A DNA stretch of 64,000 bases from positions 575,867-639,866 of the forward strand of contig KB904821.1 in NCBI GenBank assembly GCA_000380225.1, read 5' to 3'. A model generated the notes under the pieces. It made no database searches and was not told the DNA's origin. It saw nothing but the letters and a program-made list of their open reading frames with translations. The position numbers were made by a program, and so were the translations under genes. Below are positions 52,985 through 62,265 of this stretch, in pieces (the stretch's first letter is position 1; each line of letters opens with the position of its first letter). The DNA is from a filamentous cyanobacterium ESFC-1 (GTDB lineage Bacteria; Cyanobacteriota; Cyanobacteriia; Cyanobacteriales; Spirulinaceae).

Positions 52985-53112
52985 GTAAATCAAGCTCTCC
53001 TATCTCCGAAGCACCCATGGAGAGCTGGTTTACCCGAAAAAATTGAGGTCACAGTTACTACGAAAACTAGGAGGGAAATACGTTACTGAAGCACTCTTGC
53101 GACTCTGACCTC
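52985..53112 (+). ncRNA. Structured leader (or small RNA) upstream of the glycosyltransferase
   Basis: Hairpin 1 is 52985-53033: GTAAATCAAGCTCTCC pairs with GGAGAGCTGGTTTAC (8-bp perfect inner stem plus outer GTAAA/TTTAC). Hairpin 2 is 53045-53112, closed by GAGGTCA / TGACCTC and enclosing about 54 nt with ACTAGGAGGGAAATACG. There is no terminator between hairpin 2 and the ATG at 53137, so it is more likely a 5' leader than a free RNA. The arrangement recalls Yfr2/cyano-1-type or riboswitch leaders, but I cannot place it. Confidence 0.55.
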
Positions 53113-53136
53113 CGTTGAGTTTGAATATTAATAAAG

Positions 53137-54402
53137 ATGAATAACAATAAACACATCGCATTGATCTCGGTTCATGGCGATCCTGCTGTTGAAATCGGCA
53201 AGGAAGAAGCAGGCGGACAAAATGTGTACGTTCGTCAAGTCGGTGAAGCCCTATCCAAGCAAGGTTGGAACGTGGATATGTTTACTCGGGCCACCGATGC
53301 CGAACAAGCCAAAATTGTCCAACATACCCCCAACTGCCGGACAATCCGCTTAACGGCAGGGCCAGAAGCCTTTATCCCCAGGGATGAGATTTATGGCTTT
53401 CGCCATGATTTTGTCAATGAGTTTCTGAAATTTCAGCACCAAAATAACCTAGACTATGCCCTTATCCATACCAACTACTGGATTTCTGGGTCAGTGGGCT
53501 TGCAGTTGAAAGCCAAGACGGGGCTTCCCATGCTGCACACTTATCACTCCCTAGGGGCAGTGAAGTATAAATCCGTGTCTACCATCCCCATGATTGCAAC
53601 AACCCGCTTGGCGGTAGAAAAAGCTTGTTTGGAAAACGCCGATTGCATCATTGCAACCAGTCCCCAAGAACAAGAACATATCAGAACTTTAGTGTCTCAC
53701 CGGGGAAACACCCAAATTATTCCTTGCGGCACAGATATCCAGCATTTTGGCTCGATTTCGCGTACAGAAGCCCGCAAACGTCTGGGAATCGCCCCAGATG
53801 CCAAAATGGTGTTTTATATTGGTCGCTTCGATCCGCGCAAAGGCATCGAAACCTTAGTGCAGGCGATCGCGCAATCTGAGTTTCGCAACGATGAATCCTT
53901 GCGCTTAGTCATCGGGGGCGGTTCTCGTCCGGGTCATAGTGACGGCATCGAACGCGATCGCATCGAAAGTATTGTTTCTTATACCGGATTGGACGCGATC
54001 GCATCCTTCCCCGGACGGATTAGTGACGAAGACTTACCCGTTTACTATGCGGCGGCAGATGTTTGCGTTGTTCCCAGTCACTACGAACCCTTTGGCTTAG
54101 TCGCCATCGAAGCCATGGCCAGTGGTACACCCGTCATTGCCAGCGATGTTGGCGGCTTACAATACACCGTAGTTTCGGAAAAAACCGGATTACTCGCTCC
54201 TCCTAAAGATGTCGAGGCCTTTGCCCAGGCCATCGACCGCATTCTCAGCAATGCTCAATGGCGCGACCAATTAGGGAGTAATGCCCGTCAGCGAGTCGCC
54301 CAAAAATTTAGCTGGTGTGGGGTAGCCACACAACTCAGCTATCTCTACGATCAAGTCTCGACCCAACCCGAAATGGCTGTGGACGAAGTAGCAACCGCTT
54401 AA
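53137..54402 (+). CDS. GT4 glycosyltransferase, sucrose-phosphate-synthase-like
   Basis: 421 residues. GT-B fold: HGDPAVEIGKEEAGGQNVYVRQVGEALSKQGW, LIHTNYWISGSVGLQLKAKTGLPMLHTYHSLG, FYIGRFDPRKGIETLVQAIA, HYEPFGLVAIEAMASGTPVIASDVGGL (EX7E motif). The GGQNVYV head is found in sucrose-phosphate synthases and related glycosyltransferases. Sucrose synthesis versus another hexosyl transfer cannot be settled. Strong promoter and long structured leader upstream; terminator 54427-54453. Confidence 0.88.
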   Translation: MNNNKHIALISVHGDPAVEIGKEEAGGQNVYVRQVGEALSKQGWNVDMFTRATDAEQAKIVQHTPNCRTIRLTAGPEAFIPRDEIYGFRHDFVNEFLKFQHQNNLDYALIHTNYWISGSVGLQLKAKTGLPMLHTYHSLGAVKYKSVSTIPMIATTRLAVEKACLENADCIIATSPQEQEHIRTLVSHRGNTQIIPCGTDIQHFGSISRTEARKRLGIAPDAKMVFYIGRFDPRKGIETLVQAIAQSEFRNDESLRLVIGGGSRPGHSDGIERDRIESIVSYTGLDAIASFPGRISDEDLPVYYAAADVCVVPSHYEPFGLVAIEAMASGTPVIASDVGGLQYTVVSEKTGLLAPPKDVEAFAQAIDRILSNAQWRDQLGSNARQRVAQKFSWCGVATQLSYLYDQVSTQPEMAVDEVATA

Positions 54403-54426
54403 ACTGCTTTTATCAAGGTATGAGAG

Positions 54427-54453
54427 GGGCGCAAGGTAAACTTTGCGCCCTTT
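54427..54453 (+). terminator. Rho-independent terminator
   Basis: GGGCGCAA / TTGCGCCC stem (54427-54434 and 54443-54450) followed by TTT, 25 bp after the stop of the glycosyltransferase gene. Confidence 0.8.
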
Positions 54454-54519
54454 CGGTAAGATAAATCATCAAACTGTAGCGATCAGCCAAGTCCTGGCCC
54501 ATTCAAACAACAAAAAGCT

Positions 54520-54897
54520 TTATTGAATCACAACCGCCGGATGGGGTTGGGGGCGGTCTTGGCCATCGTCTGGAACTTGAGTGGAAGCAGAATTTAACTC
54601 ATATTTAACTAAATCGGCCAAATCTTGAAGCTGACTAATCGCTTCTGCCCCTTCTAACTTCATTAACTCTCGCTCGTCGCGCATCTCTGTCCAAGTGATG
54701 CCATAGTCAGACACCAAAAAGCGAATGAGATGGTCTTCGCCTAAACTCACCATAAACGAAGCGCTATTCATTTGGTCGCCACAGGTGTAGCAAGACGCAA
54801 GGTAGCCGCGATTTTCCAGTACAGTTGCTAGAGCTTGGAGATTCATCACCAAGTCTTTGACGAACTGACGGTGCTGTTGTGCAAGTCTGAGAAACAC
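54520..54897 (-). CDS. DUF1815-family protein
   Basis: 125 residues from a GTG at 54897. The start is set by TTTGGAGGACTTAATATC just upstream: a full SD nine nt before the GTG, and by the family start (F)LRLAQQHRQFVKDLVMNLQ. The open frame upstream to 54969 is not conserved-looking. Contains two Cys (CYTC) and MKLEGAEAISQLQDLADLVKYEL. DUF1815 is a cyanobacterial family of unknown function. The C-terminus is Gln/Pro-rich. Confidence 0.92.
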   Translation of the reverse strand: MFLRLAQQHRQFVKDLVMNLQALATVLENRGYLASCYTCGDQMNSASFMVSLGEDHLIRFLVSDYGITWTEMRDERELMKLEGAEAISQLQDLADLVKYELNSASTQVPDDGQDRPQPHPAVVIQ

Positions 54898-54902
54898 GAT
54901 AT

Positions 54903-54909
54903 TAAGTCC
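54903..54909 (-). promoter_or_regulatory. Shine-Dalgarno that fixes the GTG start of the DUF1815 gene
   Basis: GGAGG on the minus strand, 9 nt before the GTG at 54897. It rules out the ATG at 54969 and the internal ATG at 54846. Confidence 0.75.
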
Positions 54910-54969
54910 TCCAAACACCAATCCTAATTTTACACTCTTTAATACTTTTTTAAGGATTTGTTCTCCCAA

Positions 54970-55411
54970 ACTCTGTTATTCAAGCTTATTAAAAATCCTT
55001 TCTTTTCAAAAAACTTTTTGTAATAAGCCCTCTCTAGGTTAGCTTTACAACGCGGAGATCGCAGACCTCCGGAAGAAAGAGATGTAAAACTCTTTCAGTT
55101 TGTTGACAAACCGTAACACTTAGAACAAACCAACCTTAACACGACAAAGACCAATCAAAGATTTTTTAGAGCTTCATGCTGTGTCTCCGAGGGCATAATT
55201 TTCTTTTCCAGGAGCGATCGCTCACTCACAAGCAGAAATTTTATGACTGATTCAAAATCTTTATGATTACGCGAAACCCCTGTCCTGTCGGGGTTTTACT
55301 CAGTATGACCTTTGAGTCCGCAATTTTTATGTTGCATTAATGTTTCATTTGTTTAAAAAAGTTCATATACTAAAAATCAGTTGCGTTACTGAGTATTTAT
55401 TCCTAGCCATC
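54970..55411. other. Intergenic region upstream of ndhD1 with hairpins
   Basis: Hairpins: CGGAG/CTCCG (55053-55057 with 55067-55071) and AAAGAG/CTCTTT (55076-55081 with 55090-55095), then AAACCCC/GGGGTTT (55274-55280 and 55290-55296), which may be a terminator or attenuator. HIP1-like octamer near 55214. No gene is seen; the length suggests a structured 5' leader of ndhD1. Confidence 0.5.
55274..55297 (+). terminator. Terminator-like hairpin upstream of ndhD1
   Basis: AAACCCC / GGGGTTTT with a 9-nt loop, followed by TTACTC. Position between the unknown upstream unit and ndhD1; may be an attenuator. Confidence 0.45.
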
Positions 55412-57019
55412 ATGCTTAATTCCATTCCTTGGCTTACCGCAATAATCTTGCTGCCCTTGGTCTCTGCCTTCGCCATTCCCTTTATCCCGGACAAAGAAGG
55501 TAAAACGATTCGCTGGTATGCCCTCAGCGTTAGCCTCATCACCTTTGGCATCTCCATTTGGGGTTTTTGGCAAAACTTTGACTTACAAACCAGCCAATTC
55601 CAAATGCGCGAAACCTACGCTTGGCTGCCCCAACTCGGCTTAAACTGGTCAGTTGCCGTAGATGGATTATCAATGCCTCTCATTGTCTTATCCGGGCTAG
55701 TCACCACCTTAAGTTTGCTGGCCGCTTGGAAAGTCAACCGCAAGCCCCGCTTGTTTTACTTCCTCATGCTGGTTTTATACAGCGCTCAAATTGGAGTCTT
55801 CGCCGCACAAGACCTATTAATGTTCTTCTTGATGTGGGAACTCGAATTAGTCCCCGTCTATATATTAATTTCTATCTGGGGCGGCAAAAAGCGATTGTAT
55901 GCTGCCACTAAGTTTATTCTCTACACCGCGATCGCGTCCGTCTTCATCCTCGTTTCCGGTTTAGCCATGGCCTTCTACGGCGACAACCTCACCTTCGATA
56001 TGGTGGAGTTAGGGATGAAAAACTATCCCATGGCCTTAGAACTACTGGCTTACACAGGCTTTGTTATTGCCTTTGGTGTCAAACTTCCCATCTTCCCGCT
56101 ACACACCTGGTTACCGGATGCCCATAGCGAAGCCTCTGCCCCGGTTTCCATGATTTTAGCGGGAGTTCTCCTCAAAATGGGCGGTTATGGCTTAATCCGC
56201 ATGAACATCGAAATGCTGCCCAATGCCCACATCAAATTCGCCCCCGTCTTAGTGACATTAGGTGTGGTCAACATTGTCTACGGCGCATTTACCGCTTTTG
56301 GTCAACAAAACCTCAAGCGTCGCCTCGCTTACTCCTCTATTTCCCACATGGGCTTCGTCCTCATTGGTATTGCCTCCTTCACAGAATTGGGAGTTAACGG
56401 CGCAGTCTTACAAATGCTGTCCCACGGTTTAATCGCCGCTTGCTTATTCTTCCTCACCGGGGCTGCCTATGACCGCACCCACACCTTGATGATGGACGAA
56501 CTCGGCGGACTCGCCAAATCCACCCCGAAAATCTTTGCCTTATTCACCGCCGGATCGATGGCTTCTCTGGCATTACCCGGTATGAGTGGCTTTATTAGCG
56601 AATTGTCTGTCTTCCTCGGTGTCACCACCAGCGACGCTTACAGCGATGCTTTTAAAATCGTCGTCGTCTTCTTGTCCGCAGTCGGCTTGATTCTCACCCC
56701 GATTTACTTGCTGTCCATGTTACGAGAAGTCTTCTACGGCGAAAGCAAACTCAGCCTCGACCCCAACTTCTTGATGAGCGATGCCAAACCCCGCGAAGTC
56801 TTTATCACCGCTTGCTTACTGCTGCCCATCATCGGCATTGGCTTGTACCCGAAACTCGCCACCAGCACCTATGATGTCAAAGCGGTAGATGTCGCCATGA
56901 AGTCTCGCGCTGCTTTGCCCGTCGTCGCTGAAACTCGCTCAACGCAACAACAAGCTCACCTCCCCTCAGTCTGGACTCCGGCAATGGTTGCGCCTCAACT
57001 GCCTAACTCTAGTAACTAG
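55412..57019 (+). CDS. ndhD: NAD(P)H-quinone oxidoreductase chain 4 (NdhD1-type)
   Basis: 535 residues from the ATG at 55412 ([31 protein letters not shown]), the normal family start; the frame is open 24 codons more. About 14 membrane helices; Proton_antipo_M region with [27 protein letters not shown], the conserved Glu and Lys of the proton channel, [26 protein letters not shown]. This D1/D2-type subunit belongs to the respiratory/cyclic-electron-flow NDH-1 complex, distinct from the CO2-uptake NdhD3 at 60697. Terminator at 57053. Confidence 0.95.
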   Translation: MLNSIPWLTAIILLPLVSAFAIPFIPDKEGKTIRWYALSVSLITFGISIWGFWQNFDLQTSQFQMRETYAWLPQLGLNWSVAVDGLSMPLIVLSGLVTTLSLLAAWKVNRKPRLFYFLMLVLYSAQIGVFAAQDLLMFFLMWELELVPVYILISIWGGKKRLYAATKFILYTAIASVFILVSGLAMAFYGDNLTFDMVELGMKNYPMALELLAYTGFVIAFGVKLPIFPLHTWLPDAHSEASAPVSMILAGVLLKMGGYGLIRMNIEMLPNAHIKFAPVLVTLGVVNIVYGAFTAFGQQNLKRRLAYSSISHMGFVLIGIASFTELGVNGAVLQMLSHGLIAACLFFLTGAAYDRTHTLMMDELGGLAKSTPKIFALFTAGSMASLALPGMSGFISELSVFLGVTTSDAYSDAFKIVVVFLSAVGLILTPIYLLSMLREVFYGESKLSLDPNFLMSDAKPREVFITACLLLPIIGIGLYPKLATSTYDVKAVDVAMKSRAALPVVAETRSTQQQAHLPSVWTPAMVAPQLPNSSN

Positions 57020-57052
57020 CAACCTGATATTACTCCCAAGTTTCAAGTCATA

Positions 57053-57084
57053 CGCCTCCTGTTTGGTCAGGGGGCGGTTTTTTT
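57053..57084 (+). terminator. Rho-independent terminator of ndhD1
   Basis: CGCCTCCTG pairs with CAGGGGGCGG (two G-T pairs possible), then a run of 7 T. Confidence 0.85.
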
Positions 57085-57103
57085 CAGTCATCAGCTTCTA
57101 AGG

Positions 57104-57246
57104 GGCAATCGGCAATCGGCAGTAGGCAGTGGGCAGTAGGCAGTAGGCAGTAGGCAGTGGGCAGTGGGCAGTGGCGTAGGTTGGATAGAACGAAGTGAAA
57201 CCCAACAACCAACAACCAACAACTAACAACCAACAACCAACAACTA
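57104..57246. repeat. Long heptanucleotide tandem repeat array (STRR)
   Basis: GGCAATC/GGCAGTA/GGCAGTG units (about 57104-57173), a short unique stretch (AGGTTGGATAGAACGAAGTGAAA), then (A)CAACCA units (57203-57245). At least ten units of the first type; the second type runs into the 3' end of the convergent glycosyltransferase. Confidence 0.75.
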
Positions 57247-58326
57247 AAGACAACTTTGTAAAACTTCTACTGTTTGCTGTCCGGTATTTTGCCAGCTAAA
57301 CTGACGGACTCGTTGGAGGCCGAGGGTTTTGAGTTGCGATCGCAAACTGGCATCATCAATGAGTAAGCAGAGGGCCGCGGTTAACTCTTGGGTGTTGTAA
57401 GGATCGACCAAAACCGCCGCATCCCCGGCGACTTCGGGCAAAGATGAGCAATTTGAGGTAATCACGGGTGTACCGCAGGCCATGGCTTCTAAAACGGGGA
57501 TTCCGAAGCCTTCCCACAGGGTCGGAAACACCAGGGCGATCGCTTGATTGAGTAGAATCGGCAGTTTATCGTAGGCAATATACTCTAAAAACTTAACCCG
57601 CCCTTCAATATTCAAGGTTTTCACTTGTTCTTGTAATTTGGGCGTATAACGGGCATCGCTACTGCCTGCGATCCACAATTCACAGTTTTTGCCTAATGTG
57701 GCAAAGGCGGAAATGAGCCGTTTTAGGTTTTTGTAGGGGTCAGGACGACCAATGTAGAGAAAATAAGGGCGACCTTGATAAGGGGGGAGATTGAGGGGGC
57801 GAAAATGGTCGCGATCGCAAGCGAGGGGAATCGGCATGACTTTATGGGCGGGTATCCCCCAAAAATCGCAGATATCGCGGGCTGTGGTTTCTGAGTTACA
57901 AACAACAAGATCGGCTTGTCGAACCACTTGCGGTACATAATAGCGAAAGTAATACCGTAGGGGCGACTTCTCGAAAATTTCGGGAAAGCGCAAGGGAATC
58001 AGATCGTGTACCATCACTGCATAACGGCAGGATGTGTAAAGCGGGGCTTCGGGGACAGGGGAAAAAACGAGAGAGCCTTTGAGTTGGCGATACAAAGACG
58101 GTAAGCGAAACTGCGTCCACAACAATCGCCGTAAATGCCCTGGACTGCCCGATGCCGGGGACAGATTTTTCGGGATGATGTGACACCGAGAATCTGGCAC
58201 AGGATTGGCAATCAGCAACGTCGGATCGAGAGGTTGCAAATAAGGATAAACACTATTGGCGTAAGTGGTAATACCAGTAGGTTTGTCAAAAAGGACGGAA
58301 AGATTAACCAGACAAGTCAACGTCAC
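57244..58326 (-). CDS. GT4-family glycosyltransferase
   Basis: 360 residues. GT-B fold: [148 protein letters not shown]. Probable sugar transfer in exopolysaccharide or lipid glycan synthesis. Its stop lies at the edge of the STRR array. Confidence 0.92.
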   Translation of the reverse strand: MTLTCLVNLSVLFDKPTGITTYANSVYPYLQPLDPTLLIANPVPDSRCHIIPKNLSPASGSPGHLRRLLWTQFRLPSLYRQLKGSLVFSPVPEAPLYTSCRYAVMVHDLIPLRFPEIFEKSPLRYYFRYYVPQVVRQADLVVCNSETTARDICDFWGIPAHKVMPIPLACDRDHFRPLNLPPYQGRPYFLYIGRPDPYKNLKRLISAFATLGKNCELWIAGSSDARYTPKLQEQVKTLNIEGRVKFLEYIAYDKLPILLNQAIALVFPTLWEGFGIPVLEAMACGTPVITSNCSSLPEVAGDAAVLVDPYNTQELTAALCLLIDDASLRSQLKTLGLQRVRQFSWQNTGQQTVEVLQSCL

Positions 58327-58805
58327 AAAGCGCGATCGCGGGTCACGGTTCAGGGTTATTTTTTGAATAGCTTAACACTATTTACCGGGTTTTGTGCGGA
58401 CGCTCCCGGAAGCTCATGCACTTTTATTTCCGACCATAACAGGGTTGCTCGCTCTAATCTCATGGCGATTCTCTCCTCCCTAGGATAGATATTGATAGAA
58501 TCGATCTAAACGATGCCATAGGATAGGCTGCATCTGAAGATGACCCCGTATCGTCTAAAATAAGCATATTTCCGGCGATCGCGGCCTTGACAACTTGACT
58601 CCTCTGTATGCTTCGCAGCTATTCGATCGGGCAAACTGACACATAACATCATTAAATAAATAAAATTTAATTTTTTCTTTATAGGTTTCAGTTTTTCATA
58701 TAGAATAAGAAGAAAATCAATACAATCTTCTGATATTTTTTGAGGATTGGCAATTGCTAAGAATATAAAACTTTTCTTTTTTAACATTACCGGAGTTATC
58801 CAAAA
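58327..58805. other. Upstream region of the ndhF3 operon
   Basis: 479 bp of mostly AT-rich DNA (for example AAATAAATAAAATTTAATTTTTTC near 58655). In other cyanobacteria the ndhF3 operon is controlled by the LysR-type CcmR/NdhR at low CO2 and has a long leader; no specific T-N11-A site is asserted here. A frame on the minus strand (58506-58814) is a shadow. Confidence 0.4.
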
Positions 58806-60671
58806 ATGACTCAAGTCTTTAGTCAGACCATCTGGTTAGTTCCTTGCTATGCGTTAATTGGCGCTATATTAGCTATTCCTTGGTCGCCGGGGATCATCAA
58901 GAAAACCGGGCCGCGGCCATCGGGATATCTCAACGCAATTATGACACTGTGGGCCTTTTGTCATAGCTTATTGTCCTTAAAGGAAATTTGGGGAAAGGCT
59001 CCTCAATATTTATCGTTTGGCTGGCTCAATGCACCCGGTTTAAACATCACCTTTGACATTGAAATTTCGATGGTGACGGTAGGGGCGTTGATGCTGGTCA
59101 CGGGCTTAAACTTTGCGGCTCAAATCTACGCCATTGGCTACCTAGAGATGGATTGGGGCTGGGCCAGATTTTACTCATTGCTGGCTTTATTTGAAGCCGG
59201 GATGTGTACCCTAGTGCTGTGCAACTCCCTGTTTTTCAGCTATGTGGTCTTAGAAATTCTCACCCTAGGGACGTATCTCTTGATCGGCTATTGGTTTAAT
59301 CAGTCCTTGGTGGTAACCGGGGCCAGAGATGCTTTCCTCACGAAACGGGTCGGAGATTTGATCTTGTTGATGGGGGTTGTGGCGTTGTGGCCGTTAGCCG
59401 GGACTTGGAATTACACCGAATTGGGCCAGTGGATTCAAACGGCTGATGTTAATCCTACCCTTTTAACTTGGGTCACATTGGCGTTAATTGCCGGGCCTTT
59501 GGGGAAATGCGCTCAATTTCCGTTACATCTGTGGTTGGATGAAGCCATGGAAGGGCCAATGCCCGCCACGATTCTGCGGAATACGATTGTGGTTTCGACA
59601 GGGGCTTGGGTGTTGATCAAATTGCAACCCTTGTTTGCCGCTTCTCCGATTGCCCTCGATGTGATGATTTGGATTGGGGCAGCTACCGCAGTCGGGGCTT
59701 CTCTCATCGCGATCGCGCAAATCGACCTCAAGCGCTCGTTATCCTATTCAGTCAGTGCTTACATGGGCTTAGTCTTTATCGCCGTTGGCACATTGCAAGC
59801 TCAAACTGCCTTAGTCCTATTGCTCACCTACGCGATCGCCATGGCATTACTGGTCATGAGTATGGGGGGCATTATCCTCAACAATATCTCCCAAGATTTA
59901 CGGCAATACGGCGGTTTATGGCAGCGTCGTCCTGTCTCTGGTATTTGCTTTTTAGTCGGGGCTGCTTCTTTAGTGGCGTTTCCCCCCTTGGGTTGTTTCT
60001 GGGCCTTATCGCAGTTAATTAATACCCTGTGGGACGCTCAATTTTTCGGTTTAGTCGGCGTGATTATTGCCGTCAACGCCTTAACTGCCTTTAGCGTTAC
60101 CCGCGAATTTAGCTTGATGTTTGGCGGGAAAGCCACCTCCACAACCCGGCGATCGCCTGAAGGGTTGTGGGCGTTAGTCTTACCCATGACCATCACCATG
60201 GGCTTTGCCTTGCATTTACCCTTGGTGTTGTCGCAACTCAACTTATTACCGGATTGGGCCGAAATTTTAACCCCTATTACCGGGGCCTTAGTTGGCTCAA
60301 CCTTAGTCGGTACAGGAATTTCTGCCTTTATCTACCTCAACGACAACATTGCCAAGCCTTTGAATTTGCCCTTCAAGCCGATTCAAAACTTCTTTGCTTA
60401 CGATTTATATACCGCCCAACTGTATCGCGTCACCATTGTTTTTGTAGTGGGATTGGTCTCGCAAATCATCTACTGGTTAGACCGCTTTATTGTCGATGGC
60501 TTTATCAACCTGATTGGCTTGGCTACTGTCTTCGGCGGTCAAACCCTGCGGTATAACGTCTCCGGTCAAACCCAATTTTATGTCCTGTCGATTATGTTGG
60601 GCTTGGCCTTATTTGGCATTGCCTTGTGCTGGCCTTGGTTACCTCATGTTTCCCTAAGCTTCATCGGTTAG
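58806..60671 (+). CDS. ndhF3: NAD(P)H-quinone oxidoreductase subunit F, CO2-uptake type (NdhF3-like)
   Basis: 621 residues. Proton antiporter-like subunit; Proton_antipo_M region (FFSYVVLEILTLGTYLLIGYWF, GPLGKCAQFPLHLWLDEAMEGPMPATILRNTIVVSTG, KRSLSYSVSAYMGLVFIAVG). The first gene of ndhF-ndhD-cup, an order found in the low-CO2-inducible NDH-1MS CO2 uptake complex. F3 rather than F4 is inferred from the CupA-length partner and the length of the NdhD; not proven by eye. Confidence 0.9.
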   Translation: MTQVFSQTIWLVPCYALIGAILAIPWSPGIIKKTGPRPSGYLNAIMTLWAFCHSLLSLKEIWGKAPQYLSFGWLNAPGLNITFDIEISMVTVGALMLVTGLNFAAQIYAIGYLEMDWGWARFYSLLALFEAGMCTLVLCNSLFFSYVVLEILTLGTYLLIGYWFNQSLVVTGARDAFLTKRVGDLILLMGVVALWPLAGTWNYTELGQWIQTADVNPTLLTWVTLALIAGPLGKCAQFPLHLWLDEAMEGPMPATILRNTIVVSTGAWVLIKLQPLFAASPIALDVMIWIGAATAVGASLIAIAQIDLKRSLSYSVSAYMGLVFIAVGTLQAQTALVLLLTYAIAMALLVMSMGGIILNNISQDLRQYGGLWQRRPVSGICFLVGAASLVAFPPLGCFWALSQLINTLWDAQFFGLVGVIIAVNALTAFSVTREFSLMFGGKATSTTRRSPEGLWALVLPMTITMGFALHLPLVLSQLNLLPDWAEILTPITGALVGSTLVGTGISAFIYLNDNIAKPLNLPFKPIQNFFAYDLYTAQLYRVTIVFVVGLVSQIIYWLDRFIVDGFINLIGLATVFGGQTLRYNVSGQTQFYVLSIMLGLALFGIALCWPWLPHVSLSFIG

Positions 60672-60696
60672 AAACAACTCACACTCAGAATTACTC

Positions 60697-62187
60697 ATGC
60701 TTAGTGTACTTCTTTTAGTTCCTATTATTGGGGCGGCGATCGTGGCTTTTCTGCCGATGGGAGAAAGCAAACGCCTGCGTCAGTTTACCGCCATTATTGC
60801 TACCCTTGTCTTTGCTTGGATTGTTTACCTACTGACTCAGTTTGACTTGAGCAATTCGGGCTTTCAATTCAGCGAATATTTATCCTGGGTGCAGCCCATT
60901 GGCTTAAGCTACAGCCTCGGCGTAGATGGTTTATCCATGCCTCTACTCGCCCTCAATGGCTTGCTGACGTGGATTGCCATTTACAGCAGTCGCGGCGACA
61001 TCGAGCGTCCTCGCTTGTATTACTCGCTGATTTTGCTGGTAAATGCCGGGGTTTCGGGGGCCTTAATGGCGCAAAACCTGCTTTTATTCGTCATTTTCTA
61101 CGAATTGGAGCTAATTCCCTTTTATCTCTTGATTGGGATTTGGGGGGGCAAAAAGCGGGGTTATGCGGCGACGAAATTCTTGCTATATACCGCCGTTTCC
61201 GGTTTGTTGGTGTTAGCCGCTTTCTTAGGATTGGCTTTCTTGAGTGCAACTCCGAATTTTGACTACAATTCAATTACCACCGAAGGCTTAGGCTTAACCA
61301 CTCAGTTAGTGCTGTTAACCCTGCTGCTCGTCGGTTTTGGCATAAAAATTCCCCTGGTTCCCCTACATACCTGGATGCCCGACGCTTATGTAGAATCTTC
61401 CCCCTCTACTGCCATTTTGCTCGGTGGGGTGTTAGCGAAGTTAGGGACTTACGGCTTAGTGCGCTTTGGTTTACAATTGTTTCCTGAAACCTGGTCGTTA
61501 GTGGCTCCGGGTTTGGCCGCGATCGGCACCGTGAGCGTCGTTTATGGAGCCATGGCCGCGATCGCCCAGAAAGACATCAAGCGCATGGTGGCCTATAGCT
61601 CCATTGGTCACATGGGCTATATTCTCGTAGCGGCGGCGGCTGGCACAGAATTAAGTGTTTTAGGAGCAGTTGCTCAAATGGTCAGCCACGGCTTAATTCT
61701 CGCCCTCCTCTTTTACTTGGTGGGGATTGTCGAGCAAAAAGCCGGGACTCGCGAGTTAGATGTCCTCAACGGTTTAATGAATCCGATTCGCGGCTTACCC
61801 CTCACCAGTGCCTTACTGATTATGGCCGGGATGGGTAGTGCGGGGATTCCCGGTTTGGTCGGATTTGCGGCTGAATTTATCGTGTTTCAAGGCAGTTTCA
61901 CTACTTTTCCCATTCCTGTCTTGGTGTGCATCATTGCATCCGGTCTGACTGCCGTTTACTTTGTCATTCTGCTGAATCGTACTTGCTTTGGCAAGCTCGA
62001 CAACGAAACAGCTTATTACCCTAAAGTCCTTTTAACCGAGCGCATCCCCGCCTTTGTGTTAACCGTGACCATTTTATTCTTAGGGCTGCAACCCAACTGG
62101 ATGATTCGCTGGATTAAACCCTACACCACCTCTGTTGCCGTGAATCCCACTGGGCTGCAAATTGCTCAAGTCGAAACCCAAAAGTAA
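60697..62187 (+). CDS. ndhD3: NAD(P)H-quinone oxidoreductase chain 4, CO2-uptake type (NdhD3-like)
   Basis: 496 residues, 25 bp after ndhF3. Full NdhD fold: [126 protein letters not shown]. Length is close to NdhD3 of model cyanobacteria. Forms the proton-pumping part of the CO2 hydration NDH-1 complex. Confidence 0.92.
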   Translation: MLSVLLLVPIIGAAIVAFLPMGESKRLRQFTAIIATLVFAWIVYLLTQFDLSNSGFQFSEYLSWVQPIGLSYSLGVDGLSMPLLALNGLLTWIAIYSSRGDIERPRLYYSLILLVNAGVSGALMAQNLLLFVIFYELELIPFYLLIGIWGGKKRGYAATKFLLYTAVSGLLVLAAFLGLAFLSATPNFDYNSITTEGLGLTTQLVLLTLLLVGFGIKIPLVPLHTWMPDAYVESSPSTAILLGGVLAKLGTYGLVRFGLQLFPETWSLVAPGLAAIGTVSVVYGAMAAIAQKDIKRMVAYSSIGHMGYILVAAAAGTELSVLGAVAQMVSHGLILALLFYLVGIVEQKAGTRELDVLNGLMNPIRGLPLTSALLIMAGMGSAGIPGLVGFAAEFIVFQGSFTTFPIPVLVCIIASGLTAVYFVILLNRTCFGKLDNETAYYPKVLLTERIPAFVLTVTILFLGLQPNWMIRWIKPYTTSVAVNPTGLQIAQVETQK

Positions 62188-62265
62188 ATTATTTTCTCCC
62201 CCAATTACGGGGGAGATTGCCAACAATTTATCTTCTAACTTGCAAACCCCATTCTTGATAAAAAA

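Noticed and set aside
58506-58814. Minus-strand frame overlapping the start of ndhF3
   Set aside because: Lys/Phe-rich product in AT-rich leader DNA, no SD; overlaps a well-supported gene.
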